Shown: positions 51,098-60,067 of the stretch, piece by piece
Layout: each line of letters begins with the position of its first letter
How positions within the stretch are numbered: the stretch's first letter is position 1
Assembly: GCA_003674045.1 (NCBI GenBank)
Contig: PENC01000012.1
Span: forward strand, 152,089-216,088
Reading direction: 5' to 3'
Length of the DNA stretch: 64,000 nucleotides
DNA from: Streptomyces griseocarneus
GTDB taxonomy: Bacteria > Actinomycetota > Actinomycetes > Streptomycetales > Streptomycetaceae
The notes under the pieces: generated by a model
The model's database searches: none
Told to the model about the DNA's origin: nothing
The model's input: only the letters and a program-made list of their open reading frames with translations
Program-made: the position numbers and the translations under genes

Positions 51098-51137
51098 CGG
51101 CGGGGCGGACCGGAAAACGATCCGGTCCGCCCCGCCG
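51098..51137 (-). terminator. 17-bp hairpin terminator of the purine permease gene
   Basis: Arms 51098-51114 and 51121-51137 pair perfectly around AAACGA, 30 bases beyond the permease stop codon. Confidence 0.8.
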
Positions 51138-51167
51138 TGCGCAGCCCCCCTCGGGCCGGGCCCGCCC

Positions 51168-52637
51168 CTACTTCGCGCCCAGCAGCTGCTCGATCGGGTT
51201 GAGCAGGAAGTAGACGAGGAAGCACAGCCCCACCGCGTTCAGCAGCCAGGGGATCTCCTTCGCGCGGCGGTCGGCGATGCGCAGGAGGATGAAGGCGAGG
51301 ACGCCGATGCCGATGCCGTTGGTGATCGAGTAGGTGAACGGCATCGAGATGATCGTCAGGAACGCGGGGATCGCGATCGTGAAGTCGCTCCAGTCGATCT
51401 CCTTGACGTTGGCCGCCATGATCAGGAAGCCGACGACGAGCAGGGCGGGGGTGGCCGCCTGCGAGGGGACGATCCTGGCGAGCGGGGTGAAGATCAGGGC
51501 CAGCAGGAAGAGGCCGCCGGTCATCACATTGGCCAGGCCCGTACGGGCGCCCTCGCCGACACCGGCCGTGGACTCGACGAAGCAGGTGTTCGCGGAGGCG
51601 GAGCCGACGCCGCCCGCGGCGACCGCGACGCCGTCCATCATCAGGATCTTGCCCATGCCCGGCAGCTGGCCGTTCTCGTCGGTGAGCCCCGCCTCCTCGC
51701 CGACGCCGATGATCGTGCCCATCGCGTCGAAGAAGCCGGACAGCAGCACGGTGAAGACGAAGAGACAGCCGGTCAGCCACCCCACCTCACGGAAGCCGCC
51801 GAAGAGGCTGATGTGGCCGATGAGGCCGAAGTCGGGCGTGCCGACGACGTTGTCCGGCACCTGCGGGACGCTCAGGCCCCAGCTCGTGTCGGGGATGACG
51901 GCCAGCGAGTTGATGACGATCGCCACGAACGTCATCACGACGATGCCGATGAGGATCGCGCCCTGCGTCTTGCGCACGATCAGGATGAACGTCAGCGCGA
52001 GGCCCAGCGCGAAGATCAGTACCGGCCAGCCGTGCAGCTGCCCGCCCTCGCCGAGGCCCATCGGCACGGTGGTGTGCGCGCCGTCCGGGTTGCGGGTGAC
52101 GAAGCCCGAGTCGACCAGGCCGATCAGCGAGATGAACAGGCCGATGCCGATCGCGATGGCGCGCCGCAGCCCGTTCGGGATCGCGTCCATCACGCGCTGC
52201 CGCAGACCGGAGGCGACCAGCACCATCAGCACCAGGCCGGCCAGCACGACCATGCCCATCGCGTCCGCCCAGCTCATCTTGGGTGCGAGCTGGAGCGAGA
52301 CGACGGCGTTGATGCCGAGGCCCGCGGCGCAGGCGATCGGCACATTGCCGATGACGCCCATGAGGATCGTGGTGAGACCGGCCGTCAGCGCGGTCGCCGT
52401 GACCAACTGGCCGTTGTCGAGCTGGTGCCCGAACTTGTCGTGCCCGGCCCCGAGGATGATCGGGTTCAGCACGATGATGTACGCCATCGCAAAGAACGTG
52501 GCCAGACCGCCACGTACCTCGCGGGCGATGGACGAACCCCGCTCGCTTATCCGGAAGTACCGGTCGAGGGGGGAGCGCACCGGCTCGGGTGACGGCGGCT
52601 GCTGGGCGTCGACCGCGGGGGTGGCCGAGGAGGGCAT
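51168..52637 (-). CDS. NCS2-family purine permease (AzgA-like)
   Basis: A 489-residue transporter with about twelve to thirteen membrane segments. AzgA/NCS2 landmarks: EVRGGLATFFAMAYIIVLNP at the N-terminus, ACAAGLGINAVVS, and FVFTVLLSGFFDAMGTIIGVG. Related proteins import adenine, guanine or hypoxanthine with protons. The ATG at 52637 lacks an obvious ribosome site. It is divergent from the DUF2530 gene; the 246-base gap shows no clear regulatory motif. Confidence 0.92.
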   Translation of the reverse strand: MPSSATPAVDAQQPPSPEPVRSPLDRYFRISERGSSIAREVRGGLATFFAMAYIIVLNPIILGAGHDKFGHQLDNGQLVTATALTAGLTTILMGVIGNVPIACAAGLGINAVVSLQLAPKMSWADAMGMVVLAGLVLMVLVASGLRQRVMDAIPNGLRRAIAIGIGLFISLIGLVDSGFVTRNPDGAHTTVPMGLGEGGQLHGWPVLIFALGLALTFILIVRKTQGAILIGIVVMTFVAIVINSLAVIPDTSWGLSVPQVPDNVVGTPDFGLIGHISLFGGFREVGWLTGCLFVFTVLLSGFFDAMGTIIGVGEEAGLTDENGQLPGMGKILMMDGVAVAAGGVGSASANTCFVESTAGVGEGARTGLANVMTGGLFLLALIFTPLARIVPSQAATPALLVVGFLIMAANVKEIDWSDFTIAIPAFLTIISMPFTYSITNGIGIGVLAFILLRIADRRAKEIPWLLNAVGLCFLVYFLLNPIEQLLGAK

Positions 52638-52883
52638 ACGTACCTCAGTCGTAAGGGGCCTGGGGGAGGCGGAAGAGACGGCTGGGAAGCGGATCCGTCA
52701 TCGGGCGGTCGTCGGCACCCTCCGATGAATCTTGGAGGATCACACCAAACCACCCAGTCGTATCCAGTTCGATTCAGTATGAACAACCAAAGGCGGAATT
52801 GCTATCTCCGCGCGTAGACCCCTATGGGACAAGGGCTCCACCGCACGTCCGGCCGGGCACCGGCACGGACTAGGCTTTACGCC

Positions 52884-53159
52884 ATGACGAAGTGGACACC
52901 CACGCACGAGGCGCCCGAGCCCCTGGAAGGGCCCGTCGTCGCCACCATCACCGGCGGCACGATCGTGTGGTTCGTCCTCTTCCTCGCCCAGCTGCCGTTC
53001 TACGGCTGGTTCAGCGACCACGGTCATCTGTGGTGGCTCTGGACGTGCCTCGCGGGGGGCGGGCTGGGGCTGGTGGGCATCTGGTACGTCCGGAAGCGGG
53101 ATGCGGCGATTCGCCGCCACGCTGCTGCGCAGGCTGCCCAGCGGAGTACGGCTCCGTAG
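52884..53159 (+). CDS. DUF2530 membrane protein
   Basis: A 91-residue protein with two hydrophobic segments (TIVWFVLFLAQLPFYGWF, WLWTCLAGGGLGLVGIWYV) and a basic C-terminus (RKRDAAIRRH). The sequence fits DUF2530, which as I recall lies beside this NCS2 permease in many Streptomyces. Function unknown. The ATG at 52884 is chosen over an upstream in-frame start. Confidence 0.78.
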   Translation: MTKWTPTHEAPEPLEGPVVATITGGTIVWFVLFLAQLPFYGWFSDHGHLWWLWTCLAGGGLGLVGIWYVRKRDAAIRRHAAAQAAQRSTAP

Positions 53160-53205
53160 TCTTTCGGCTGCCTGCCGCCGCGTCTCTGGGGGCTGCGCCC
53201 CCAGC

Positions 53206-53545
53206 CCCGCCTACCGGGCTGCCTCGTGAGCTCCGTTCGCGACTGCGGGTTCGGTGGGGGCTGGTCGCGCAGTTCCCCGCGCCCCTGACGGGGCACGCCA
53301 CCCCCAGCCCTGCGGAAAGCCGAAAACCGACGGAGGCGCCCCCTACCGGAAGCCGACATCCGGTGGAGGGGGCGGGGCCGGAGGGCGGGTTCTGAAACGA
53401 CGGTGCATGAAGTACGGCACTCCACCCGAATCAGCCGCACGCACCGCGTTTCAGGTTCCGCCCGGAGGCCCCGCCCCCGGCCCACCAACCACCCAGGGGC
53501 GCGAGGAACGGCGCGAGAAACCCCCACCGAACCCGCAGACGCAGC
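53206..53545. repeat. Composite intergenic repeat, copy I (reverse)
   Basis: Outer end CTACCGGGCTGCCTCGTGAG, left arm TCGCGCAGTTCCCCGCGCCC, a variable insert (53290-53350), core palindrome 53360-53480, right arm GGGGCGCGAGGAACGGCGCG. It fills the 428-base gap before the P-type ATPase gene. Confidence 0.9.
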
Positions 53546-53587
53546 CCCCCGGTTTCGGGAAGAGAGCCAGCCGCTTACCGTCGGACC

Positions 53588-55957
53588 ATGAGCGAGGCCC
53601 ACACCCCGGTCCGTCTCCCCGGCCTGAGCGCTGCCGAAGTCGCCGAGCGCGTAGCGAAGGGCGAGGTCAACGACGTCCCCGTACGTTCGTCCCGCTCCAC
53701 CGCGGAAATCGTCCGGGCGAACGTCTTCACCCGCTTCAACGCGATCATCGGTGTCCTTTTCCTGATCATCCTGGCCGTCGGCCCGGTCCAGGACGGACTC
53801 TTCGGCTTCGTGATCGTCGCCAACACCGCGATCGGCGTCCTCCAGGAGCTCCGGGCCAAGAAGACCCTCGACTCCCTGGCCGTGATCGGCGAGACCAAGC
53901 CGACCGTGCGCCGGGACGGCGCGCCCGTCGCCGTCGCCACCGGCGAGATCGTCCTCGGCGACCTCATCGAGCTCGGGCCGGGCGACAAGTGCGTCGTCGA
54001 CGGCGAGGTCGGGGAGGCCGACGGGCTGGAGATCGACGAGTCGCTGCTCACCGGCGAGGCCGACCCGGTGCTCAAGAAGCCCGGCGACAAGGTGATGTCC
54101 GGTTCGTTCGTCGTCGCGGGCGGCGGCGCGTTCACGGCCACCAAGGTCGGCCGCGAGGCGTACGCGGCACAGCTCGCCGAGGAGGCGTCCCGCTTCACGC
54201 TCGTCCACTCCGAGCTGCGCACCGGCATCAGCCAGATCCTCAAGTACGTGACGTGGCTGATGCTGCCCGCCGCCGTCGGCCTCGTCATCAGCCAGCTCGT
54301 CGTGCAGGACCACGCATGGCGGGAGGCCGTACGGCGCATGGTCGCCGGGATCGTGCCCATGGTCCCCGAGGGCCTGGTGCTGCTCACCTCCGTGGCCTTC
54401 GCGATCGGTGTCATCCGGCTCGGGCAGCGGCAGTGCCTGGTGCAGGAGCTGCCCGCGATCGAGGGGCTCGCGCGCGTCGACACCGTCTGCCTCGACAAGA
54501 CGGGCACGCTGACCGAGGGCGGCATGGACGTCAGCGAGCTGCGGGTGCTGCTCGCGGGCGCGGAGGAGGCGTACGTACGGCAGGTGCTCGGCGCCCTCGG
54601 CGAGTCCGACCCGCGCCCCAACGCCAGCCTCCAGGCGATCATCGACGCCTACCCCGACGGCAGCGGTTGGCGGTGCACCGAGTCGCTGCCGTTCTCGTCC
54701 GCGCGCAAGTACAGCGGTGCCTCTCTCAACAGCCCCGACGGTGAGAGCAGCAACTGGCTGCTCGGCGCCCCCGACGTGCTGCTCCGCGAGACCGACCCCG
54801 TACTGGCCGAGATCGAGCAGCTCAACGCGCAGGGGCTGCGGGTGCTGCTGCTGGCCCGTGCCGAGCGCGAGCTCGACGACCCGCGCGTGGCGGAGGGGGT
54901 GCGGCCCGCCGCGCTCGTCGTCCTCGAGCAGCGGCTGCGCCCCGACGCCGGGGACACGCTCAGATACTTCGAGGAGCAGAGCGTCTCGGCCAAGGTGATC
55001 TCCGGTGACAACGCCGTCTCGGTCGGCGCGGTGGCGGCGAAGCTGGGGCTGCCGGGCGCGGAGGCCCCGGTGGACGCGCGCAAGCTGCCCGCGGAGCGGG
55101 ACGCGATGGCCGGGGCGCTGGAGAAGGGGGCGGTCTTCGGACGGGTCACGCCGCAGCAGAAGCGCGACATGGTCGGCGCGCTCCAGTCGCGCGGTCACAC
55201 CGTGGCGATGACGGGCGACGGCGTCAACGACGTCCTGGCGCTCAAGGACGCCGACATCGGCGTGTCCATGGGCTCGGGCTCCGAGGCGACGCGGGCGGTC
55301 GCGCAGATCGTGCTGCTCGACAACAGCTTCGCGAGCCTGCCGTCGGTGGTGGCGGAGGGCCGCCGCGTGATCGGCAACATCACGCGGGTCGCGACGCTCT
55401 TCCTGACCAAGACGGTCTACTCGGTGCTGCTGGCGGTCCTGGTGGTCTGCTGGCGGGTGCCGTACCCCTTCCTGCCGCGGCACCTCACCCTGCTGTCCAC
55501 GCTGACCATCGGCGTACCCGCGTTCTTCCTGGCCCTGGCCCCGAACACGGAGCGGGCCAGACCGCACTTCGTCCGGCGCGTGATGCGGTACGCGATCCCC
55601 GCGGGCCTGGTCGCGGGCGCGGCCACCTTCGCCGCGTACCTGTGGGCGCGGTCGTACTACACGGGCTGGCCCGACTCCCTGGACGCCGAGACCAGCGTGG
55701 CGACCCTGACGCTCTTCCTGATCTCCATCTGGGTGCTGGCCATCATCGCCCGCCCCTACACGTGGTGGCGGATCGCCCTGGTCGTCGCGATGTCCCTGGC
55801 CTTCCTGCTGGTCCTGGCCGTGCCGTGGCTCCAGCGCTTCTTCGCGCTGAAACTGGTGGGCACGACCATGCCGTGGACCGCCGTCGCGATCTCCGCGGTG
55901 GCGGCCGTGGTGATGGAACTGCTCTGGCGCTGGGTGGGCCGCCGCTTTCCGGCGTGA
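53588..55957 (+). CDS. HAD-IC P-type cation ATPase, CtpE type
   Basis: A 789-residue ion pump with about ten membrane segments. Actuator TGEA (155-158), membrane MVPEGL (258-263) where most pumps have PxxP, the phosphorylated Asp303 in DKTGTLT, and hinge TGDGVNDVLALKDAD. The PEGL variant is typical of CtpE-like ATPases; the mycobacterial one moves calcium. The start is ATG 53588 with a weak ribosome site. It probably stands alone between a repeat and the DUF1059 gene. Ion specificity is not visible from the sequence. Confidence 0.9.
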   Translation: MSEAHTPVRLPGLSAAEVAERVAKGEVNDVPVRSSRSTAEIVRANVFTRFNAIIGVLFLIILAVGPVQDGLFGFVIVANTAIGVLQELRAKKTLDSLAVIGETKPTVRRDGAPVAVATGEIVLGDLIELGPGDKCVVDGEVGEADGLEIDESLLTGEADPVLKKPGDKVMSGSFVVAGGGAFTATKVGREAYAAQLAEEASRFTLVHSELRTGISQILKYVTWLMLPAAVGLVISQLVVQDHAWREAVRRMVAGIVPMVPEGLVLLTSVAFAIGVIRLGQRQCLVQELPAIEGLARVDTVCLDKTGTLTEGGMDVSELRVLLAGAEEAYVRQVLGALGESDPRPNASLQAIIDAYPDGSGWRCTESLPFSSARKYSGASLNSPDGESSNWLLGAPDVLLRETDPVLAEIEQLNAQGLRVLLLARAERELDDPRVAEGVRPAALVVLEQRLRPDAGDTLRYFEEQSVSAKVISGDNAVSVGAVAAKLGLPGAEAPVDARKLPAERDAMAGALEKGAVFGRVTPQQKRDMVGALQSRGHTVAMTGDGVNDVLALKDADIGVSMGSGSEATRAVAQIVLLDNSFASLPSVVAEGRRVIGNITRVATLFLTKTVYSVLLAVLVVCWRVPYPFLPRHLTLLSTLTIGVPAFFLALAPNTERARPHFVRRVMRYAIPAGLVAGAATFAAYLWARSYYTGWPDSLDAETSVATLTLFLISIWVLAIIARPYTWWRIALVVAMSLAFLLVLAVPWLQRFFALKLVGTTMPWTAVAISAVAAVVMELLWRWVGRRFPA

Positions 55958-55968
55958 GGCCGACCTGT

Positions 55969-56026
55969 GGCTTCATGCCCTACGGCTTCATGCCCTACGG
56001 CTTCATGTCCTACGGCTTCATGCCTT
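55969..56026. repeat. 15-bp tandem repeat, nearly four copies
   Basis: GGCTTCATGCCCTAC at 55969, 55984, 55999 (one change) and a partial copy at 56014. It begins 12 bases after the P-ATPase stop, and its last copy holds the stop codon (TCA, 56018-56020) of the convergent DUF1059 gene. Slippage could not shorten the protein but could alter the tail if the stop were lost. Confidence 0.9.
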
Positions 56027-56209
56027 CGATTCCTCGTCCTCCAGGAAATCCCTGATCCGCTCGCGCAGCTCGGGACCGTCCTGGTGCTTGTGCACGGATA
56101 TGGCGTGCTGGGTGGCCGCCCGGAGGACTTCGTCCTCCTCACCGGTGATGGTGAGCGTGCAATTCGTCTCGCTGGGGAACCTGCGGCAGTCGGCGACTTT
56201 TCTGGTCAT
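56018..56209 (-). CDS. DUF1059 small protein
   Basis: A 63-residue protein matching DUF1059: MTRKVADCRRFPSETNCTLT, ITGEEDEVLRAATQHA, SVHKHQDGPELRERIRDFL. The two cysteines near the start and the two histidines are conserved in the family. Its role is unknown. AGGAG lies 6 bases before the ATG. The stop codon is in the 15-bp tandem repeat. Confidence 0.85.
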   Translation of the reverse strand: MTRKVADCRRFPSETNCTLTITGEEDEVLRAATQHAISVHKHQDGPELRERIRDFLEDEESKA

Positions 56210-56322
56210 GACGGGCTCCTGTGTGTGGGGGTGCCGCGCTTTCCAGCGTAGTTCGCGGGTGGCTCGTACCGCTTTTTCCCCGGGCGCAAGGGCCCGGGGA
56301 AGGGTTCCGGCCCGGCTCGGGC

Positions 56323-56859
56323 TCAGGTGAACACCAGCGTCGTCGGGCCGTCGATCTCCTGCACGCCCTTCTCCGTGGCGCAGCTCAGCGGGTCGAGGGT
56401 GATCTGCGCGCCGGGGGAGCCGACCGGGTGGTCCTTGAACTTGCCCTCGATCACCTTGCCTTCGACCAGGGAGAGGACTTCGCCGATCAGCGGCTGGGCG
56501 AGGTGCCGGGTCTTGTAGAGCACCTTGCTGTGTTCGCCGGTGTTCCAGGTGACGAATTCGACCGCCGTGGTGTCGAGCGAGAGACAGCTCGTCTTCCCGC
56601 CGCCCTTGATCACTGATGTGGCCGACGTCAGGGCGGGGTCCGTGCCCGCGCAGAGGTACCGGGCGTCTCCGCTGATCCGGGAATCCCGCGGCAGCAGCGC
56701 CAGCCCGGGTGTGAAACGGACCGCGGCGTTGCCCAGGCAGGTGATCAGGGGGTGGGCGGTGTCCGCCGGGTGGGCCGACGCCGGGAGTGCCGTCGGGCCC
56801 GTCACCAGGACCGAGGCCGCGGCCACCGAGCCTGCGAACCTGCGCCAGGAAAACTTCAT
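56323..56859 (-). CDS. Secreted protein of unknown function
   Basis: A 178-residue protein with a Sec/Tat-type signal peptide (MKFSWRRFAGSVAAASVLVT, cleavage likely after ALPASA). The mature part is beta-rich in look and has four cysteines (ITCLGNA, YLCAGTD, TSCLSLD, LSCATEK) that can form two disulfides. No family recognised; proteins of this pattern are common in the Streptomyces secretome. GGGGTGG precedes the ATG. Confidence 0.78.
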   Translation of the reverse strand: MKFSWRRFAGSVAAASVLVTGPTALPASAHPADTAHPLITCLGNAAVRFTPGLALLPRDSRISGDARYLCAGTDPALTSATSVIKGGGKTSCLSLDTTAVEFVTWNTGEHSKVLYKTRHLAQPLIGEVLSLVEGKVIEGKFKDHPVGSPGAQITLDPLSCATEKGVQEIDGPTTLVFT

Positions 56860-57110
56860 GTCCACCCCTTCACCACGGGAATCAGCGAGCGGAACCGCAT
56901 CTTTCCGGTTCCGGGGCGGTCGTTGGCGGGACTCGCGAGGAAGACCGGGGCGCGCCGCAGCACTTGACTTCCGCGCGGCGCCAGGGCGGACGCGTGCGCC
57001 TCCCGCCCTCTTCATACGCTCGACATCTGTGATTCGTCCGGACGTTCACCCGCGATGGTGATCTTTCCGGTCGGCACACCGTTCCGCTCCCACCGGAAGG
57101 CACAGCACCC

Positions 57111-57686
57111 ATGTCCGTCAGAAAGTTCCGTATCGCCGCTCTCGCCGCGCTCGCGGCGGCCGTACTGCCGATCGCGTCGCCGGGCACCGCCGCCTCGGCG
57201 CAGGCCGCCCCGCTGCGGGGAGTGCCCAGCTACCAGACCTGGCAGGACGACGTGAAGAAGGCCGTCGGCCCGGCGATCCCGTGGCTGAGCGACCGCGTCG
57301 GCCAGGGTGGCCGGAATCTGGCCATCGTGCTGGACATCGACAACACCGCGCTGGAGACGTACTACCACCCGGGCCAGGCCGACAAGCCCGTACGGGACGT
57401 GGCCCGCTGGGCGCACGACCACGGGGTGTCGGTGCTGTTCGTGACCGCCCGTACGTCCTCGTCGTCCGCGGAGCGGCAACTGGCCGACGCCGGTTACCCG
57501 GTGGACGCCGTCTGCACCCGCGACCACGGCGAGAGCAAGGGCGACGGCAAGGAGCGCTGCCGCCAGGAGCTCACCGAGGACGGCTACACGATCACCGCCA
57601 ACATCGGCAACCGCTCCACCGACTTCGAGGGCGGCTCCTACGAGAAGGCCTTCAAGCTGCCCGACTACGACGGGCAGCTGTCCTGA
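57111..57686 (+). CDS. Secreted HAD acid phosphatase
   Basis: A 191-residue exported phosphatase (acid phosphatase class B/HAD). Signal peptide residues 1-32 (cleavage near SAQA). Motif I is VLDIDNTALE (nucleophile Asp), motif II VLFVTARTSS, then KERCRQEL and GNRSTDFEGG. It should release phosphate from organic phosphomonoesters outside the cell. ATG 57111 has GGAAGG at 9 bases. It is divergent from the secreted protein gene. Confidence 0.88.
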   Translation: MSVRKFRIAALAALAAAVLPIASPGTAASAQAAPLRGVPSYQTWQDDVKKAVGPAIPWLSDRVGQGGRNLAIVLDIDNTALETYYHPGQADKPVRDVARWAHDHGVSVLFVTARTSSSSAERQLADAGYPVDAVCTRDHGESKGDGKERCRQELTEDGYTITANIGNRSTDFEGGSYEKAFKLPDYDGQLS

Positions 57687-57718
57687 CTTCTGTGCCGTCA
57701 CTTCCGTGTCGTCCGCGA

Positions 57719-57746
57719 GGCCCCGGCGTCCCCACGCGCCGGGGCC
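57719..57746 (+). terminator. Terminator of the acid phosphatase gene
   Basis: GGCCCCGGCG and CGCCGGGGCC (57719-57728, 57737-57746) around an 8-base loop, followed by TTCG, 33 bases after the stop. Confidence 0.8.
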
Positions 57747-57893
57747 TTCGTGCGAGCGCGAGGCGTGGGTTTGGGGTCCGGCGCACGGCTGTGGGACGGT
57801 GGGGCGACCGTGCGGCCCCGCGCTCCTTCGGGCGCCACCGGGCCGCCCCCGGCGTGACCCCGTGCGCCCCTCGCGCCCCGCTTTATTTAGCCC

Positions 57894-57910
57894 AGGTAAT
57901 GAGTTAACCT
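57894..57910. promoter_or_regulatory. Candidate MarR operator
   Basis: AGGTAATGAGTTAACCT is a near-palindrome (AGGT ... ACCT) in an AT-rich spot 8 bases before the MarR start codon, a position from which the regulator could repress its own operon with the MFS gene. Confidence 0.5.
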
Positions 57911-57917
57911 AAAGAAC

Positions 57918-58388
57918 ATGTCGGACCCCCTAGACGACTCCGTGGGCACAGAGGCCACGGACGACACCCAGGTCAACGCTGCCGCGGTGGACTCCCTGCG
58001 ATCCGGGGTGATGCGGCTGTCGCGCCGCCTCAAGCACCAGCGGGTGGACGAGTCGCTCAGCCCCACCGAGATGTCGGTGCTGGGCACGCTCGCCCGCTGT
58101 GGTCGCGCCACCCCGGGCGAGCTCGCCCGCAAGGAGCATGTGCAGCCGCCGTCGATGACCCGCATCGTCGCCCTGCTCGAGACCAAGGGGCTGGTCCGGC
58201 TGGAGCCGCACCCCGAGGACCGCCGCCAGAAGGTGGTGACCCAGACCGAGCGGGCCGAGGCCATGCTCGAGGAGAGCCGGCGCAAGCGCAATGTCTGGCT
58301 CAGCGAACTGGTCGGACAGCTCGACGAGGACGAGTGGGCGACGCTGCGCGCCGCCGCGCCCGTGCTGGAGAAACTCGCGCACCTGTAA
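57918..58388 (+). CDS. MarR-family regulator
   Basis: A 156-residue winged-helix regulator: LSPTEMSVLGTLARCGRATP, GELARKEHVQPPSMTRIVAL (recognition helix) and the wing LEPHPEDRRQKVV. MarR proteins repress efflux genes until a ligand binds. The MFS gene starts 31 bases downstream and is the expected target. The ATG at 57918 lies directly behind the candidate operator; a leaderless or very short leader is possible. Confidence 0.92.
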   Translation: MSDPLDDSVGTEATDDTQVNAAAVDSLRSGVMRLSRRLKHQRVDESLSPTEMSVLGTLARCGRATPGELARKEHVQPPSMTRIVALLETKGLVRLEPHPEDRRQKVVTQTERAEAMLEESRRKRNVWLSELVGQLDEDEWATLRAAAPVLEKLAHL

Positions 58389-58419
58389 CACCACCGCACA
58401 CGAAGGAGGCGAAGCCACT

Positions 58420-59802
58420 TTGAGTACGGGACCCGGAACAGATTCCGCACCCGCACCTAACGGCCACGACGAAGACATACGCACCACCGCCCTGACCGGC
58501 GAGCCGACCGGTAAGCCGGCCGACAAGCCCAAGGGCGGTACGTTCAGCTCGCTCAGGAACCGCAACTACCGGCTCTTCGCCGGTGGCCAGGTCGTCTCCA
58601 ACATCGGCACCTGGATGCAGCGCATCGCGCAGGACTGGCTGGTCCTCAGCCTCACCGGCTCCTCCGCCGCCGTCGGCATCACCACGGCCCTGCAGTTCCT
58701 CCCCATGCTGCTCTTCGGGCTCTACGGCGGCGTCATCGCCGACCGCTGCCCCAAACGGAAGCTGATCCTCCTTACCCAGGGCGTGATGGGCCTGACCGGC
58801 CTGGCCCTGGCCGTCCTCACCCTCTCCGGGCATGTGCAGGTGTGGCACGTCTATGTGACGGCCTTCGCCGTCGGCCTCGTGACCGTCGTGGACAACCCTG
58901 CCCGGCAGGCGTTCGTCGTCGAGATGGTCGGCCCGGACGACCTGCGCAACGCCGTCAGCCTGAACTCCGCGAACTTCCAGTCCGCCCGGCTCGTCGGCCC
59001 CGCGGTCGCCGGTGTGCTGATCACCGCGGTCGGCAGCGGCTGGGCCTTCCTGCTCAACGGGCTCTCCTTCATCGCGCCCGTCACCGGGCTGCTGCTGATG
59101 CGCACGGCCGAGCTCCACAAGGTCGACCGCGCGCCCCGCGGCAAGGGCCAGCTCCGCGAGGGTCTGCGCTATGTCGCGGGCAACCCCGAGCTCATCTGGC
59201 CCATCGTGCTCGTCGGCTTCATCGGCACCTTCGGGTTCAACTTCCCGATCTGGCTGACGGCCTTCGTGAACGATGTCTTCCACGCCGGCGCGGGTACGTA
59301 CGGCCTGCTCAACACGCTGATGGCGGCCGGTTCGCTGGTGGGCGCCCTGCTGGCCGCGCGCCGCGGCACGTCCCGGACGCGGCTGCTCGTCGGGGCCGCG
59401 CTGCTCTTCGGTCTGCTGGAGCTCACGGCCGCGCTGGTCCCCGAGTTCTGGCTGTTCGCCGCGCTGCTGGTGCCGATCGGGATGCTGGGTCTGACGGTCA
59501 ACGTCACCGCCAACTCCAGCCTTCAGCTCGCCACGGATCCCGCGATGCGGGGGCGCGTGATGAGCCTCTTCATGATGGTCTTCGTGGGAGGTACGCCGGT
59601 GGGGGCACCGCTCGTCGGGTGGGTCACCGACGTGTACGGCGCCCGGGTCGGGTTTCTGGCGGGTGGCGCCGTCTCCGCGCTCGCGGCCGTGGGGGTCGGG
59701 TTTGCCGTCGCTCGGGCGAGTGGGTTGCGGCTGAAGATCGATCTGCGGCGGGGGCGGCGGCATGTGGCGTTCGTGCCGCGTCCTGAGGCGGCTTCCGCTT
59801 AG
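58420..59802 (+). CDS. MFS exporter (DHA3/EntS-like)
   Basis: A 460-residue transporter with about twelve membrane segments: FSSLRNRNYRLFAGGQVVSN and GTWMQRIAQDWLVL at the start, YGGVIADRCPKRKLIL as the MFS loop motif, and NPARQAFVVEMV, typical of MFS_3/EntS-like proteins. The start is TTG 58420: AAGGAGG lies 10 bases before and the first 45 residues are a flexible cytoplasmic tail. It follows the MarR gene and is likely the efflux pump it controls. Confidence 0.9.
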   Translation: MSTGPGTDSAPAPNGHDEDIRTTALTGEPTGKPADKPKGGTFSSLRNRNYRLFAGGQVVSNIGTWMQRIAQDWLVLSLTGSSAAVGITTALQFLPMLLFGLYGGVIADRCPKRKLILLTQGVMGLTGLALAVLTLSGHVQVWHVYVTAFAVGLVTVVDNPARQAFVVEMVGPDDLRNAVSLNSANFQSARLVGPAVAGVLITAVGSGWAFLLNGLSFIAPVTGLLLMRTAELHKVDRAPRGKGQLREGLRYVAGNPELIWPIVLVGFIGTFGFNFPIWLTAFVNDVFHAGAGTYGLLNTLMAAGSLVGALLAARRGTSRTRLLVGAALLFGLLELTAALVPEFWLFAALLVPIGMLGLTVNVTANSSLQLATDPAMRGRVMSLFMMVFVGGTPVGAPLVGWVTDVYGARVGFLAGGAVSALAAVGVGFAVARASGLRLKIDLRRGRRHVAFVPRPEAASA

Positions 59803-59805
59803 CGC

Positions 59806-60012
59806 TGCGCCGGCTGGGCGGTTCTTCGTCTGCGGGCCGGTGGTCGCTTCTCGCGCCGTTCCCCGCGCCCCTGTTGTGGGCCGGGGGCGGGGCCTCCGGG
59901 CGGAACCTGGAACGCGGTGCGTGCGGCTGATTCGTGTGGGGTGCCGTGATGCATGCACCGTCGTTCCAGAACCCGCCCTCCGGCCCCGCCCCCTCCGCCG
60001 GTGGTCGGCTGT
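59806..60012. repeat. Composite intergenic repeat, copy J (forward)
   Basis: Left arm CTGCGGGCCGGTGGTCGCTT and TCGCGCCGTTCCCCGCGCCC, core palindrome 59877-60000 with CTGGAACG and CGTTCCAG (A-T changed to G-C on both sides compared with most copies); no right arm. It directly follows the MFS stop codon. Confidence 0.9.
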
Positions 60013-60067
60013 CCGTCCGCGTTGTCGTTTTCCCAGCTCTCTCTGACTGTGGAGGGACACTGATCTC

